Positions 1-11,021 of a stretch of DNA of 64,000 bases are shown here, piece by piece. This DNA comes from Isochrysis galbana (Eukaryota; Haptophyta; Isochrysidales; Isochrysidaceae). Each line of letters starts with the position of its first letter. The stretch's first letter is position 1. The notes beneath the pieces are model-generated. The model was given only the letters and a program-made list of their open reading frames with translations, was not told the origin of the DNA and did no database searches. Where the stretch lies: assembly GCA_018136815.1 (NCBI GenBank), contig CM030943.1:1479975-1543974 (forward strand). The letters run 5' to 3'. The position numbers were made by a program, and so were the translations under genes.

Positions 1-533
1 ATTCACGCATCGCTTTGGGATGATCGTATCCCAAAGAAATGTATGGTAGCATGCGAGTGTCGTGTTGCCCAATGAAGCCACTTCAGCGGCAATGGCCACT
101 GGAGGGTGGGCAACGCCACAGAGGAACTACAAAAGAGTTGGCAACCAGCGTGCGCGAGTGACACCTCCTCGCACACCCATGTGTGCAGCGAGAAAGGCCG
201 GCTCAGACGCGTGTTGCCGCAAGGAAAAATCCACAGCGATAATAGACTGTGTGACGAGGAACAAAATACGTGATGGTGGTGCAGCTTTCGATGACCGACT
301 GCCGTGATGGTGACGATTAGATTGGCCATCATAGGACAGACTACGCGGCCATCACCCCCCCGAAACGTGAGTGGGACTCTTCTTACGGGCCATGTCGTGC
401 TTGACGCTCGTCAAGGTTTTTTAGGCAAGGTCGAGGAAGGCACTCACGACTGACGTTTCGTCTTCTAATTCATGAGTATCATCGCTGTAATGCAGGGGGT
501 CTTCGGGCCCAAGTTTTGAAAGTGGAGAGCGAG
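1..533. other. No supported gene
   Basis: Both strands hold only short open frames without recognisable motifs. The 3' end of the minus-strand homeodomain gene lies at the right edge, so part of this stretch may be its 3' untranslated region. I see no repeat or RNA gene. Confidence 0.5.
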
Positions 534-2782
534 CTACGATGGCAATGTGGAAAGGGATGTGTGAACAATTTGGGTCCCGCCCAACACGCTTTGATGCAGA
601 GAGGCTTCACCGTGTTTGGTATATGGCGCAAACAAGTCGAGCATCTCGTGTATGCGAAGGCCCGAGTGCGAGCGGCTCATGTTCATCTGCTCGACGCTGT
701 CCGTCCGTTCCAAGGTACTGGCAGCGTGAGCTGCGTTGGCACGAGCCACCTCTTCTGACGCCAAGCGGATGCCTTCCGCGTCAAGCATGACAATGTTGCT
801 CGAGGTGCACTGGAAACAATGTAGCTTGCCTTGAGAGTCGCGCAACGGCTCGAGCCGGATGTCATGGGAAAAGGGCTTCCCGGATCGGGTGTGGTGCGTG
901 ATATTGAGGCTAAGGGGCCGGCCAGCTCGCATGGCCTCGTTGAGGAGCTCGGCCTCGCGCCGTTGCGTCAAAGGGCCCTCCACGAGTTCGATAGTCTCGC
1001 CGATGACCTGCGACTGCGCCTCGTACTCACAGAGGGCCAACCATGCTGCAGAGGCGAATACGATAGGGAAAGGCGCGGATGCGGAAGTGATGACTTGGAC
1101 GTACTCGTCGGCTGCGGCTTGCATGCTTGCCTCGGCGTCGGCGAGTGCCTGATTTGAAGCGTCGGGGTCCACGTCGCCCTCCGCATCGCCGGCAGGGGCG
1201 CCGGAATCTGGCTCAAAGCCGTCGCCACCAAGAGAGGCGCCCAAGTTTAGGTCGTCGAGTAGGCCTGAGACGCCGGATCGGACGAGAGGGATGCCCTCTG
1301 AGACGCCGGAAGCGCGCGGGACGGCTCTCTTTTTAATGGCCGATTGCTTTACCCATAGTCGGCCACCAGGAGCGCGCCGGGCGGAGCCAGCCGGGTCATC
1401 GGGGTGATCGAGCAGTGCGGTGACACTCCGTGGCGGGGCTGGCTCAAGTGGTGAAGTGGTGCCTTCCGACAGAAGCTCTGCAGCGAGTTGCTGACTGAGG
1501 TCATCGGGCAGGTCAGAGATAGACCCATCGAAGCTGTCGCTCGGCCCGTTGTCCGTGCCGTTCATAACAGACTGGAGGAAGGGCAGGCGCAGGCCCATGT
1601 TGGCCATCAGGGCGAAGGAGTTACAATTGGTATTGGAGTTCCCGCCAAGGGCTGATCGAGCCGCGGCGACAGCCGCGCGACAGTGCGCCTCCATCTGTTC
1701 CGCTTCGTCAAAACAGCTGCTTCGCTTGACGACGGCTCGATGGTGTTTGACAGTTTGCTTCGAGCACGAGGCGGGGTTTGCAGGGCGCGCCGAGGTGCCA
1801 TGAGGAGTGATGCCATCTCTGCTTGTCCTTGTGCTTGCCCCAACCGAGCGTTCCTCGGTCTCGTCACCGTCTAGCGCTATTATGCTGTCCCCGGGAAGGC
1901 TTGGGTCGCCCTCAGCAGGCCCCATGCCAAGATTGTTCGAAAGGAAGCCCAATGGGATCTCGTTGTCATCAAGGCTCAGGGGAGGATCTCCGCCCCCCTT
2001 GAGGAGCATGGCGAGATCGGTATCCGGACAAGACGCAGCACGTCTCAGCGCCACACCCCGGCGAATTGCCATAGACCAGACGTCCGAAAGGCACGTCGAG
2101 CTGCCCCCGGACTTGTCATCGTGGTTGATGCCATCAAGTCCACCCTTCTCCTCGGCCGTGGACGCCGAATTGCCGTCACAGCTGGCGGTGGCTGAGGTGC
2201 CACTAGCTTCCTGCGAGGCACGCCGCTCGGCCGCGGTCTTTGCAGCTGCGGCAGCTGGCGTGTCAGGGAGCCCGGGCGTGGAGAAGAGGCCAAGGGCGCG
2301 TGAAATTTTGCGTTCGCGCTGGCGCTTGTTCTGGAACCACACTTGCACCTGTCGCGGCAAGACGTTGAGCTGGCGAGCCAGGTCCTTCCGAGTCTCAAGG
2401 CCTTCACCGGTGGCAGAGGTGTGCAGCGGGTGGTGAGGCAGCAGCTGGGGATCAAGGGGCAACGCGGGGAAGAGTTGGGCAGGAGGGTCTGTGTGGCGTT
2501 TGAGGTGTGCTACTGCGTAGGGGTGGCGCCTATGGGGAAGAAGAACAGGGAGCGTGCTAGGGAGAGAGCAAGAGGGAGCATGGGGAATAGGGCGACGCGG
2601 TTAGACGAGAACACGCAGAGAAGCGAGATGGAGTGTGACGGGGGGAGAATGAGCAGGAGAGTGTGTGCGGCCGCACCCGGGAAGGGGTCCATTGCGTAGA
2701 CCTGTTCGAGGACGTGCAGCGAGTCTGAGCGGATCTGCCATCGGAGCGGCTTGCCCTCGTCCTGCCTCTTCTCCTCGGCCAT
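534..2782 (-). CDS. Homeodomain transcription factor with PAS/LOV-like domain, two exons
   Basis: Likely nuclear DNA-binding protein, about 657 residues. Exon 1 (2782-2677) starts at an ATG and gives the first half of a homeodomain: a basic arm, then helix 1 around LHVLEQVYAMDPFP. A GT-AG intron (2676-2402, 275 bp) follows. Exon 2 (2401-534) continues in phase with LETRKDLARQ and recognition helix 3, RQVQVWFQNKRQRERK, so the homeodomain fills about residues 13-72. The middle is low-complexity and Ser/Asp-rich. Near residues 465-575 lies a PAS fold resembling LOV domains, including EGPLTQRREAELLNEAM and a TRSGKPF strand. The GxNCRFLQ-type motif reads GETIELVEGP here, so the cysteine that forms the flavin adduct is absent; it may be a non-photoactive sensor. 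Homeodomain identity is firm, LOV ancestry is inference. Pyrimidine-rich DNA (sense strand) lies just upstream. Confidence 0.82.
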
Positions 2783-4230
2783 CGATGCAGCCCCGGGGTG
2801 TGGGGCCGGGGGGGGCGGGGGGCACGCACTGTGCTCGACGGCACGGGAGGTGATGGGTGGGGAGGCGGAGATGCGAACGGTCAGGGGCGAATGGGGCGAA
2901 TGGAGAGGGGAGAAGGGGAGGGTGGAGGGAGGGGAAGGCGGGCGGGGGGGGGGGGGTGAAGGGCCGGAGGGGAGGGGAGGGCGAGAGTGGACGCTCGAGG
3001 GGAAGGGAGGGGAAGGAGAAGGAAGGGGGAAGAGAGCGGCCGTGGCACGTGAGAAGAGGACGGAGGGGTGGGCCGGGAGGGGGAGGCAGAGAGAGAGAAG
3101 AGAGGGGGACGGAGAGCAGGTTAAACGGGGGGGGGAGAGGGGGAGGGCGTCGGAGCGAGCCGCTCCGAGCTCGCGCGCGAGAGTGAGAAGGGCGAGGGGG
3201 GACCCCCCCCCCCCCCGCCCCCCACTCTCCCCGCCCCCCCCCCCGGCGCTCCCGCGCGGCTCTGGGTGGGGGGGACGTCTACTCTTGCGTAACGGCGCTT
3301 TCCTCGTGGATTGTGCGCGGGGCGCCCCGCCCTCTCTCAGCCCCTCCTCCTCCTGCTCCTGTCACGGCGTCTCCCCATCAGAAAGGAACGGGGGAGAAGG
3401 CAAGAGAAAGAGAGAGAAGAGAGAAGAGAGAGAGGGAAGAGAGCGAACAGAGAGAGGGGGGAGGGGGCGGGGGGGGGGGGCGCGGCGAGGAGGGCCTCTC
3501 CCTTTCCCGCGGGGGGGGTGCGGATTCGAGCCGAGCGTCCCCCCCCCGCCCCCCCCCTCTCTCTCCCTCTCTCTCCCTCTCTGTTCGCTCTCTTCCATCG
3601 GGAAAAGGGGTAAAGGATCCCGAGGAATTGGGGGCCGGGGGGGGGGGGAGGGGGAGGGGGGGGAGGACGCCGTGCGGGAGGGGGGGGGGGGGGTCCTACA
3701 GGGGGCGCCCCCCCCCCCCCCCCCCCCCCCCCCGCGCGCGCCCTCTCTCACGCGCGCGCGCCTCGAGCGTCGGAGAGGATGGATGAGTGGCGCGCCGTCA
3801 GGAAGGACAGGGAGGGAGGGAGGGGGGGGGGGAGTGTGGGAGTGTGGGGCGTGTGGCGGCGCGTCAGGAGGATGTGCCCTCCGAGCATTCCACAACGACG
3901 AGACCGGAGAGGAACAGAGGACGAACGGGGACGAGGCCGTGAGTTTGTCGGAACCGACCACCGACCACATATGACATATGTGGGGAGAGGAGAACGCTGG
4001 GACCCACAGGGCCCTCGGTAGTCCAAGTAGACTGGGCGCGGATTCCGAGGAAGGAAGGGGCGCGTCCACGAAGCACGAAGCACGAAGAACGAGGTACCGA
4101 GAAGAGGGAGAGAGGGGAAGAAGAACTAACGTAAACGAGACGACATCTCGGAGTGCCGGTCTCTTTGAAACGAGCCAATGGCGAAACTCTAAGCCAGGGG
4201 GAAACTAGAATCTGCATGCCGAGCACGACT
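2783..4230. repeat. Purine- and G/C-homopolymer-rich upstream region
   Basis: Long runs of G and C (for example around 3204-3245, 3466-3480 and 3709-3733) alternate with GGAGAG-type tracts. The long open frames here encode only Gly/Arg/Glu or Pro/Ser low complexity and I do not accept them as genes. The position directly upstream of the homeodomain gene makes it a candidate promoter region. Confidence 0.6.
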
Positions 4231-4473
4231 TTGCCCACGGACCCTAGATCTAGATCTAGATGGGAAATACGGAATAAGGTATACGGTGTATCGTACAAGT
4301 ATAGGTATAGGTATAGGTGGTAAAAAATGTCGAACGCGAACTCAACTCTATTACGGGTTACGGATGGCCCGCCCTCCGTAACATGTTACCGTAACATGTT
4401 AGTTACGGTAACACGGTAGTAACATGTGACATGTGTCGTCTTTGCTTCCATAGTGCTAAGTCCAGTAAGGCTC
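4231..4473. repeat. Short AT-richer simple repeats
   Basis: Contains a GATCTA run near 4246-4260, a GGTATA run near 4300-4318, and overlapping inverted copies of TTACGGTAACATGT near 4375-4435. No gene is seen. Confidence 0.5.
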
Positions 4474-5050
4474 AACTAAGTTTATACTTAGTTCAGCATG
4501 GAGCATGGGGGGGCGCCTCGCGTCCCCCCGTCCCCCCTCTCAGGCACCAATTCCCCTCCGGGGGGCTCGCCGATCAACCCCATCTGACGAATGGGGATGG
4601 CCCATAGGGCCTCAGGCCTTAGGGCAATGAGGAAGGAGGAAGGAGGCATGCCGGCGGCAGGCGCGGCGGAGGAGACGACTTCGGAGGTGTGACGGAGTGA
4701 GAGTGACGGATCGAGCATGACCACTGGGGCTCGATATGCGATGATACGGAAGGGAAACGATCGGCGGGAGGCGCGGCGGAGATGGCCAGGAGTGATGGAA
4801 TGGCGGGCTGGACCACCTCCTCAGCAGAGGAAGGCGGGAGGACGGGCTTGGGCGAGGGCGAGCGCGACGACGGAGCGGACATGGCTGGGCGATTCGGGAT
4901 GGATAGGCCAGGGCTGAGGGATTGGAGGGGTTTGGTACTGATAGAGTGTTGAGAACGAGGGACGAGAACGGGAACGAGAGCGACGAACGAAGAACGACAG
5001 GCGACAGTCGGATAGAGTCCGATGGACCGACGAGATGACACCACACTCAC
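4474..5050 (+). repeat. Retroposon family copy, 5' part
   Basis: Starts with AACTAAGTTTATACTTAG followed by a GC-rich leader, as do the copies at 21319, 31387 and 44955. Near 4595 it contains GATGGCCCATAGGGCCT, also found near 17848 and 31497. The usual 3' tail (GAATATTAAAAGG plus T run) is not found here, so the copy looks truncated on the right. No intact ORF. Confidence 0.65.
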
Positions 5051-5351
5051 GTCAACACTCTCCACACTTACGCATCCTTATCACGGAACGCACAAGAACC
5101 TACTGACAGACCGAAAAGGGAAGCGAATGCCGACAAGAGAGCGACGGGGCGACGGACGATCCGATGGGGGCGACAGTTACGCACAGGAATAAGGAATAAG
5201 GAAGGAATCTTTTGAAAACCCTTAAGTGAGTTGATGAAGACCGAAGTAAAACAGCGCCACAATATAATCCAACGGCCAACACCTGAGTGAGGGGGAATCA
5301 GGGTCACACAAGGGGGTGGTTCCTTGCACCGGCGATACCCGAACGCTCGAC
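5051..5351. other. No supported gene
   Basis: Mixed-composition DNA between a retroposon fragment and a doubtful small gene. No domain, repeat or RNA gene recognised. Confidence 0.4.
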
Positions 5352-5783
5352 TTAACCTAAAAACGCTAGGAGCACGCAAGGAGGTAAGCGAGGTGAGGGG
5401 CAAGCAGGCGACAAGGGAGGCGACAAAGGAGGCGAGCGCTTGTGCAGCTCCACAAGCACCTCAGCCTTGCGCTCACGCCACATCTCAATAGGAGCGCACA
5501 GGCGAATGGTGCGAGGCTTCACAGCAGGATCCAAGTGCGCGCGAATTTGGAAAGGGCCACCTGTGTATGTAATGAAATCCGCAAAAGAGACACTGCTTCA
5601 ACACTTCAACTTCGTCATCTTGGCGCGGCCACCTTCCTCGACAATTGTCGACCATTCGAGTTGAGAGCCTTTGAGCTCATGCAGCGGCTGCCGCCCCCAG
5701 CCCCCTCTCATAGAGACGTCGTCCTCGTCGTCGTTCTCCTCCTCATCCTCCGCGTCGATGGTCTCTGTGCTCCTCCTCGCCAT
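5352..5783 (-). CDS. Possible small acidic protein, structure unresolved
   Basis: A minus-strand frame from the ATG at 5783 gives an acidic stretch (EDEEENDDEDD) followed by LEWSTIVEEGG, then a stop near 5598. A second open stretch in another frame (about 5352-5534) reads PAVKPRTIRLCAPIEMWRERK. A pyrimidine-rich AG acceptor near 5560 could join them, but I found no donor giving a consistent phase. The amino-acid texture looks coding on this strand only. No family recognised. It could be a two-exon gene whose donor I missed, or chance. Confidence 0.3.
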
Positions 5784-6334
5784 TGGTATTGTCTGCGAGC
5801 AGCGGACGAGGGTGGGGATCAAATGAGCGCACGCCTCAGTCAGACCTCACAGATCACAGCGGGCAAGTGACAAGTGAGAGATGCGCTGGCGCAAGTGGAC
5901 CCCTGTGCAGGCTCGCAGCTGCCCGCCAGCGTGCGCTCGGTCGCCGCCAACGTCAGCTCGTGTGGGGGCGACGCAAGACGCAAGAGCGAAAAGCTCGACA
6001 CCATGAATGAGCGCTGCCATGCATGTGCATGTGCGAGTGAGGGGCGGACCATGCGGCTGCGACGCGTGGGCGCGCGCGTGCGGCCCCGCGAAGTGCAGGC
6101 AGGCGCTTGGGAGGGGCAGGAGACGAGGGAGAATGAGAGAAAGCAGGAGAGAGGAGAGAGGGGTGTGGGTGTGGGTGGTGGTGGGAGGCCAGAGCCAGGG
6201 CGAGAGAGCGAGCGCGCACCTGGTCGTTGGCCACGCTCCCGCGCGCCGCGTTCCCACCGCTGGTTTTTTTTTAGTTTATAATGATAGCTCAGCAGCCTTG
6301 TACTGATATCAGTACAGCTCAGCCCTCAGGGAGC
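5784..6334. other. No supported gene
   Basis: GC-rich with a GAGAGGGTGTGG-type simple tract near 6150-6180. Overlapping frames on both strands show no recognised domain. Confidence 0.4.
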
Positions 6335-6500
6335 TTATACTGATGCATCAGTACTGATATTAGTACTGACGGCCCATCCTGGCCTAGTAGTGTACGGGGG
6401 GAGCCGCCTGATGGCAGGGGGGGAAGGGCCTGGGGAGTGGGGGTGTAGAAAGTTTCCTGCGTTAAAGTAGTGGGCCCCCGGCCGCATGTGCGGTTTTACT
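6335..6500. repeat. Dispersed repeat (third copy of the 53.1/59.8 kb family)
   Basis: Carries CACGGGGGGAGC-like and CCGCCTGATGGC blocks followed by GTGGGGGTGTAGAAAGT, in the same order as 53090-53160 and as the reverse complement of 59820-59910. Its left flank has overlapping ACTGATATCAGTAC palindromes. The GAATATTAAAAGG end seen at 53210 is absent. Confidence 0.6.
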
Positions 6501-6554
6501 GAGAGCTGATAAGAGTCTTTAAGAGTACTGATATACCCCATCCGAGCTCACCGA

Positions 6555-6712
6555 CGCCATTGCCTTTCGTGGGGTGGAGGGGGGGTTGCGTCGGAGAGGG
6601 GATGCAGTTGCCGGGGCAGGTAGGGGGGGTCCTGCGGAATCCTTGGACACCCAGGGGAGGTGGAAAATAATGGTTAAGAGAGTGAGTGACCGGGCTATCA
6701 TAGGTTATTTGA
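6555..6712 (+). repeat. Dispersed repeat, inverted partner at 10214-10363
   Basis: The block containing CCTGCGGAATCCTTGGACAC, a GGTGGAAAATA segment and GAGTGAGTGACCGGGCTA matches the reverse complement of 10214-10363 with scattered differences. The two copies face each other about 3.5 kb apart and enclose AK6 and the 8.8 kb gene. No coding capacity. Confidence 0.7.
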
Positions 6713-7264
6713 CCGCCCTAAAGATATGCCTCTCCCTGTGCGCTCTGCTGCTTGTTATCTCCCTCCATGTGCACCCAATTAGGCTCTCTGCTAGCCATGG
6801 TGGGCGTTGTAGTTCAGCACTTCATAGGCATGCTCCCCCGCCAAAAACGAGGTCCTAGTCGGTTCGGCCACTTCTCTACTTCGACGCAGGGCCCTGTTCT
6901 CTCTTGTCTTCTCCGGCCCCACCATGTCATCGTACTCCTCAATACCGCTCAATATTCGACATTGCTTCTCATAACAAACTGTCTCACATATCAACGATTG
7001 ATTCGTCGTGCCATGATGGGTTTGCGTAAGATGATCCCTCCTGGGTTTCAATTAGAGGTGGTATTTGAAAAGGTTCAAGAGAACGCGAGGAGAGGCGATG
7101 ATTGGGCATCCTCTGCATGGCATGTGGTCTTCTCAGTCAGCGTGTCAAGCCCCTCTGTGCCAGGCATTGCATGCCTCATCGTGACTCGTGTCATGTGCAC
7201 CCACTGGCCGTGGCAGGAACTGCTATCGCCCCCATCGGTACTGGTAAGATGTTACTCTCAGCTC
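6713..7264. other. No supported gene; likely AK6 3' flank
   Basis: Lower-GC DNA between a repeat and the AK6 stop codon. A long plus-strand frame across this region and AK6 exons 2-3 is a shadow of AK6 and is not accepted. Confidence 0.5.
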
Positions 7265-7988
<724 letters not shown>

Positions 7989-8761
7989 CGCCGCGCCTGC
8001 CCGACGTCCCCGCCACCCACGCGTCGACGAGGGCGGTCCGTTCACCCCACCATCGCCCAAGAATAGAAGGCATACTCGTATACAATCCACTCTACTCTAC
8101 TACTTTTGTGACGGGAGGACCTCGTGGGGCAGACGGTGATGTGTGTGTGTGTGTGGGGGGGGGGGGGGGTTATCGGGGATGGTGGGGAGATCCTATATTT
8201 CCTGTGCCGTCTGTGCGACGCGAAGGTTACATACACGCACTCTCGGGAGCTCGGGAGTCCTCGTGCACGTACTTGTCCACTAGCTTCTGCTTCTTTGTGG
8301 AAGTGGTAGCAGTGACAAGCCCGCCAGAGACCAGAGACTGCTTGTGCTAGGTGCTAGGTGCTAGTTAGTGCAAACGAAAGGGTGACTTCTTGCTCCTTGC
8401 TCCTTGCCTGACTAGAGTTTAGAGTGATGGGTCAGGGGCAAGGGGCGAGAGCTACAACGTGACAGCAGTGCGCAGTGCACCAGTGCACCATCGGCAGAGG
8501 ATTTTCGTTCCCAGGCAAGACGTTGTAGGCAGCTTTTTACTTTCACTGTTCACTCCACAGTTAACAGTTAAAGCTCGCCTCCCCCTTCTCCGGCCCCTGC
8601 CCCGCCCTCCGCCCCGTGTGTGCCCTCCCGCCCCCCGCGGCGTGAGGGGAGGGAAGAGACGTTTCGTTCGGGAGGCGGCAGTGGACTCCCGAAACGAGCA
8701 AGAGGAGGAGAGAGAGAGGGAGGAGAGAGAGGGAGGGAGGGAGGGAGGTACAGAGCCAGAG
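7989..8761. other. Intergenic, divergent promoter region
   Basis: Lies between the divergent starts of AK6 (minus) and the 8762 gene (plus). Contains a GT/G run near 8143-8170, pyrimidine-rich DNA near 8575-8635 and a GA tract at 8700-8755 directly before the plus-strand ATG. No gene. Confidence 0.5.
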
Positions 8762-9835
8762 ATGGGCGGCCCCACGCTGCACGAGTCCTTCGCCTCCTCG
8801 TTCGACCGGCGGACATTCGACAGGTCGGCCGCGATGGCTGACGCATTCGCAGCTGCCCAATCCTTTTCCAACGGTGAGCCGCCAACCGGCACCTATGGCT
8901 TCGGCACGTGCAGCATTCGCTTTAAGAATCAGGTGCGTGACTCGGCGTTTGGCAACTTTGGCGTGTCCAACGCAGCAACGATCCCGTTGACGAAGACAGC
9001 GCCCATACCAATCGAGAGCATGGCTGGAGCTGCTCCGTCCAAGACGTTGCCCGAATACGCCAGCACCTTCGAGCTCCCCCTGGGACAATCGTACGCCAAG
9101 ACGCCATCGCGTGATGCCACATATGGGCCAAATGGAGAGAAGCTCTACTATGTTATGGCCAAGGACAAAGGAAATGGAGAGCCTGGAGAGATTTTCACCA
9201 TGCAAGCACCGCGTGGCGCTGGGCCGCGCACGACAATGCACGACATCACCGATGGACTGATGACACCTGCCGAGAGGCGCGAGGCCCTCATTTTCAACAA
9301 GTGCCGCGATAGGGCGGAGAAGATGCTGCGCAAGCAGGCGAGCGAAGCCTGCCGGATGACGCTAACGATGAAGCGCAACCATCCTCACGGCGTACTTGGC
9401 CTTGAGAGCGCAGATTGCCCTGACACTATCGTCTATGCTCGTGAACGAGCTGCCTTACTCGCGCAAGAGAAGGCGGCAACCGAGCAAGCCATGAGAAGGC
9501 ATGATAATCTTAGCCGCAGGCGGGACTCGCAGCTGCCCGCGCCGATGCTGGAGCATAATCCTTATGACACGACGCAAGCGCGGCTGTTTCCACGCGTCGG
9601 CAAGGTTGACATCGAGGCTGCTCGCCCATGTGAGCGGCACTATGTTGTCCGTCCGGTGACCATGGACACTGTGGCCTACCGGTCCAACTTGGAGAAGCCT
9701 CTCGCTCCACAGAGGACCATGAGAACAGAGCACCTAAATGACATGGACGCGGGTGGCCGAGCGTACGACATCATCACGGGTATACAACGGCCTGTTCCGC
9801 CCACGCGCTCTCTTGGCGGAGAGCTCTTGCGCTAA
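8762..9835 (+). CDS. Uncharacterised 357-residue protein
   Basis: A single uninterrupted frame from the ATG at 8762 (a second candidate is at 8834). The N-terminal half is Gly/Thr/Pro-rich and probably extended. A basic, probably helical segment follows (about residues 165-265, with NKCRDRAEKMLRKQASEACR). The C-terminus has PFPR-like turns and RTEHLNDMDAGGRAYDIITG. No signal peptide or membrane segment. The regular, low-bias sequence looks like a genuine single-exon gene. The style (short repeated turns plus a charged coiled segment, ending in GGRAYDIITG) recalls axonemal proteins of flagellated protists, but I cannot name a family. Confidence 0.75.
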   Translation: MGGPTLHESFASSFDRRTFDRSAAMADAFAAAQSFSNGEPPTGTYGFGTCSIRFKNQVRDSAFGNFGVSNAATIPLTKTAPIPIESMAGAAPSKTLPEYASTFELPLGQSYAKTPSRDATYGPNGEKLYYVMAKDKGNGEPGEIFTMQAPRGAGPRTTMHDITDGLMTPAERREALIFNKCRDRAEKMLRKQASEACRMTLTMKRNHPHGVLGLESADCPDTIVYARERAALLAQEKAATEQAMRRHDNLSRRRDSQLPAPMLEHNPYDTTQARLFPRVGKVDIEAARPCERHYVVRPVTMDTVAYRSNLEKPLAPQRTMRTEHLNDMDAGGRAYDIITGIQRPVPPTRSLGGELLR

Positions 9836-10213
9836 GCTGGGGGTGAGGTGAGAACTGTTGATGGATACCCTTTGATTGGCCAACGGTTTGTTGCGTGGAA
9901 GCAGGACGCCATCAAATCGGCACGCCTGCACGAGGATTGCCTATGGCTCGAAGGGACGCGGTCAAGCCTGTATATCCACTTACGGCTTGTCGCTGCGATG
10001 CGGATGAGGAATACACGGAATCGGCACACAAACATCGACCAACGTGCAGGCGGCAGAAGGGAGCGGGCTGTGCGTGCTTACGTGCGCCTATGTATCGCTT
10101 TTTTGGGGGGGGGGTGCAGGTTGCGTTTACGATGGCAGATGTCCGACGGAAATACGTCGCCTCGCCTCTCTCTCTCTCTCGTTCGTTGTCTTCTCTCTAT
10201 GCGTCAGCCTATA
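9836..10213. other. Intergenic, no gene seen
   Basis: Follows the stop of the 8762 gene. Contains a T/G run near 10096-10118 and a CT dinucleotide run near 10167-10178. No motif in any frame. Confidence 0.5.
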
Positions 10214-10363
10214 GTAGCCCGGTCACTCACTCTTTTTAACCACTATTTCCCACCTCCCCTGAGTGTCCAAGGATTCCGCAGGGTTCCCCCCCTACCGGCC
10301 CCGCCAGCCGCTCCCCCCCCCCGAACAACCCCCTCCCTCTCCCGCCCCGCGAAAGGCAATGGC
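10214..10363 (-). repeat. Inverted partner of repeat 6555-6712
   Basis: Reverse-complement match to 6555-6712, sharing TGTCCAAGGATTCCGCAGG and TAGCCCGGTCACTCACTC. The copies differ mainly in poly-C length. Confidence 0.7.
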
Positions 10364-11021
10364 GTCGGTGAGGGGCCCCTCTGCCTGCTGCCCCACGCGT
10401 GGCGGTCTATCTTGGGAAATTGAGGCGGGCGCTCCTTTGAGGGAATCAGAGTCAGAGTGGTGAATGTGGGGCGCATCACTATTAGAAACGCGGAGCTTCC
10501 GCGACGTCCGATCGCCCGCGATCGGCCGAAGAATGGCCTAGAGGTGGTGGCCATGCAGAGCCCGGAGCTCTCACAAGCAGGAAGCAGGGGGGGGGGGGGC
10601 ACTAGTCACTAGTGGTGCTGTGTGACTATGTGTCTATGATAGTGTAGGTCCTTGTGTGGTGTGGTGTGGCAGTAGCGTCTGCCATGATCTAGTCGGCCGG
10701 CGCGGCGGGGTGGGCCGGGGGCCGGGAGAGCAGAGGAGCGTGGCGCGCTCCATGACCCTATCGTTTTAACGATAGTTGCAAAGTAGGTGAGGGGGTGAGG
10801 GAGGAGGGAATGCGTGTCCGGGCGGCGCACACCGGTGGTGGGCGAGCGAAGGCGGAGGCGCGCAATCCGCGCGGCGCGGCTCGCTCGATAGTTTGCCGGG
10901 CGGCCACGGTGGCAGTGGGGAGGCGGGAGGGTGGCGGCGGCCCTCATTTCCCCTCTTCATCAACAATGCAGTCTACGTTGCCACTATGAATGGTGCATGC
11001 ATTGTGGCACCTCGAATCCGG
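10364..11021. other. Intergenic, no gene seen
   Basis: Contains a G run near 10588 and short TGTGGTGTGG repeats near 10655. It is the 3' flank of the large glycosyltransferase gene. Confidence 0.5.

Noticed and set aside
2751-4069. Long frames of Gly/Arg/Pro upstream of the homeodomain gene
   Set aside because: Open on both strands due to extreme G/C content; homopolymer-dependent; no motif.
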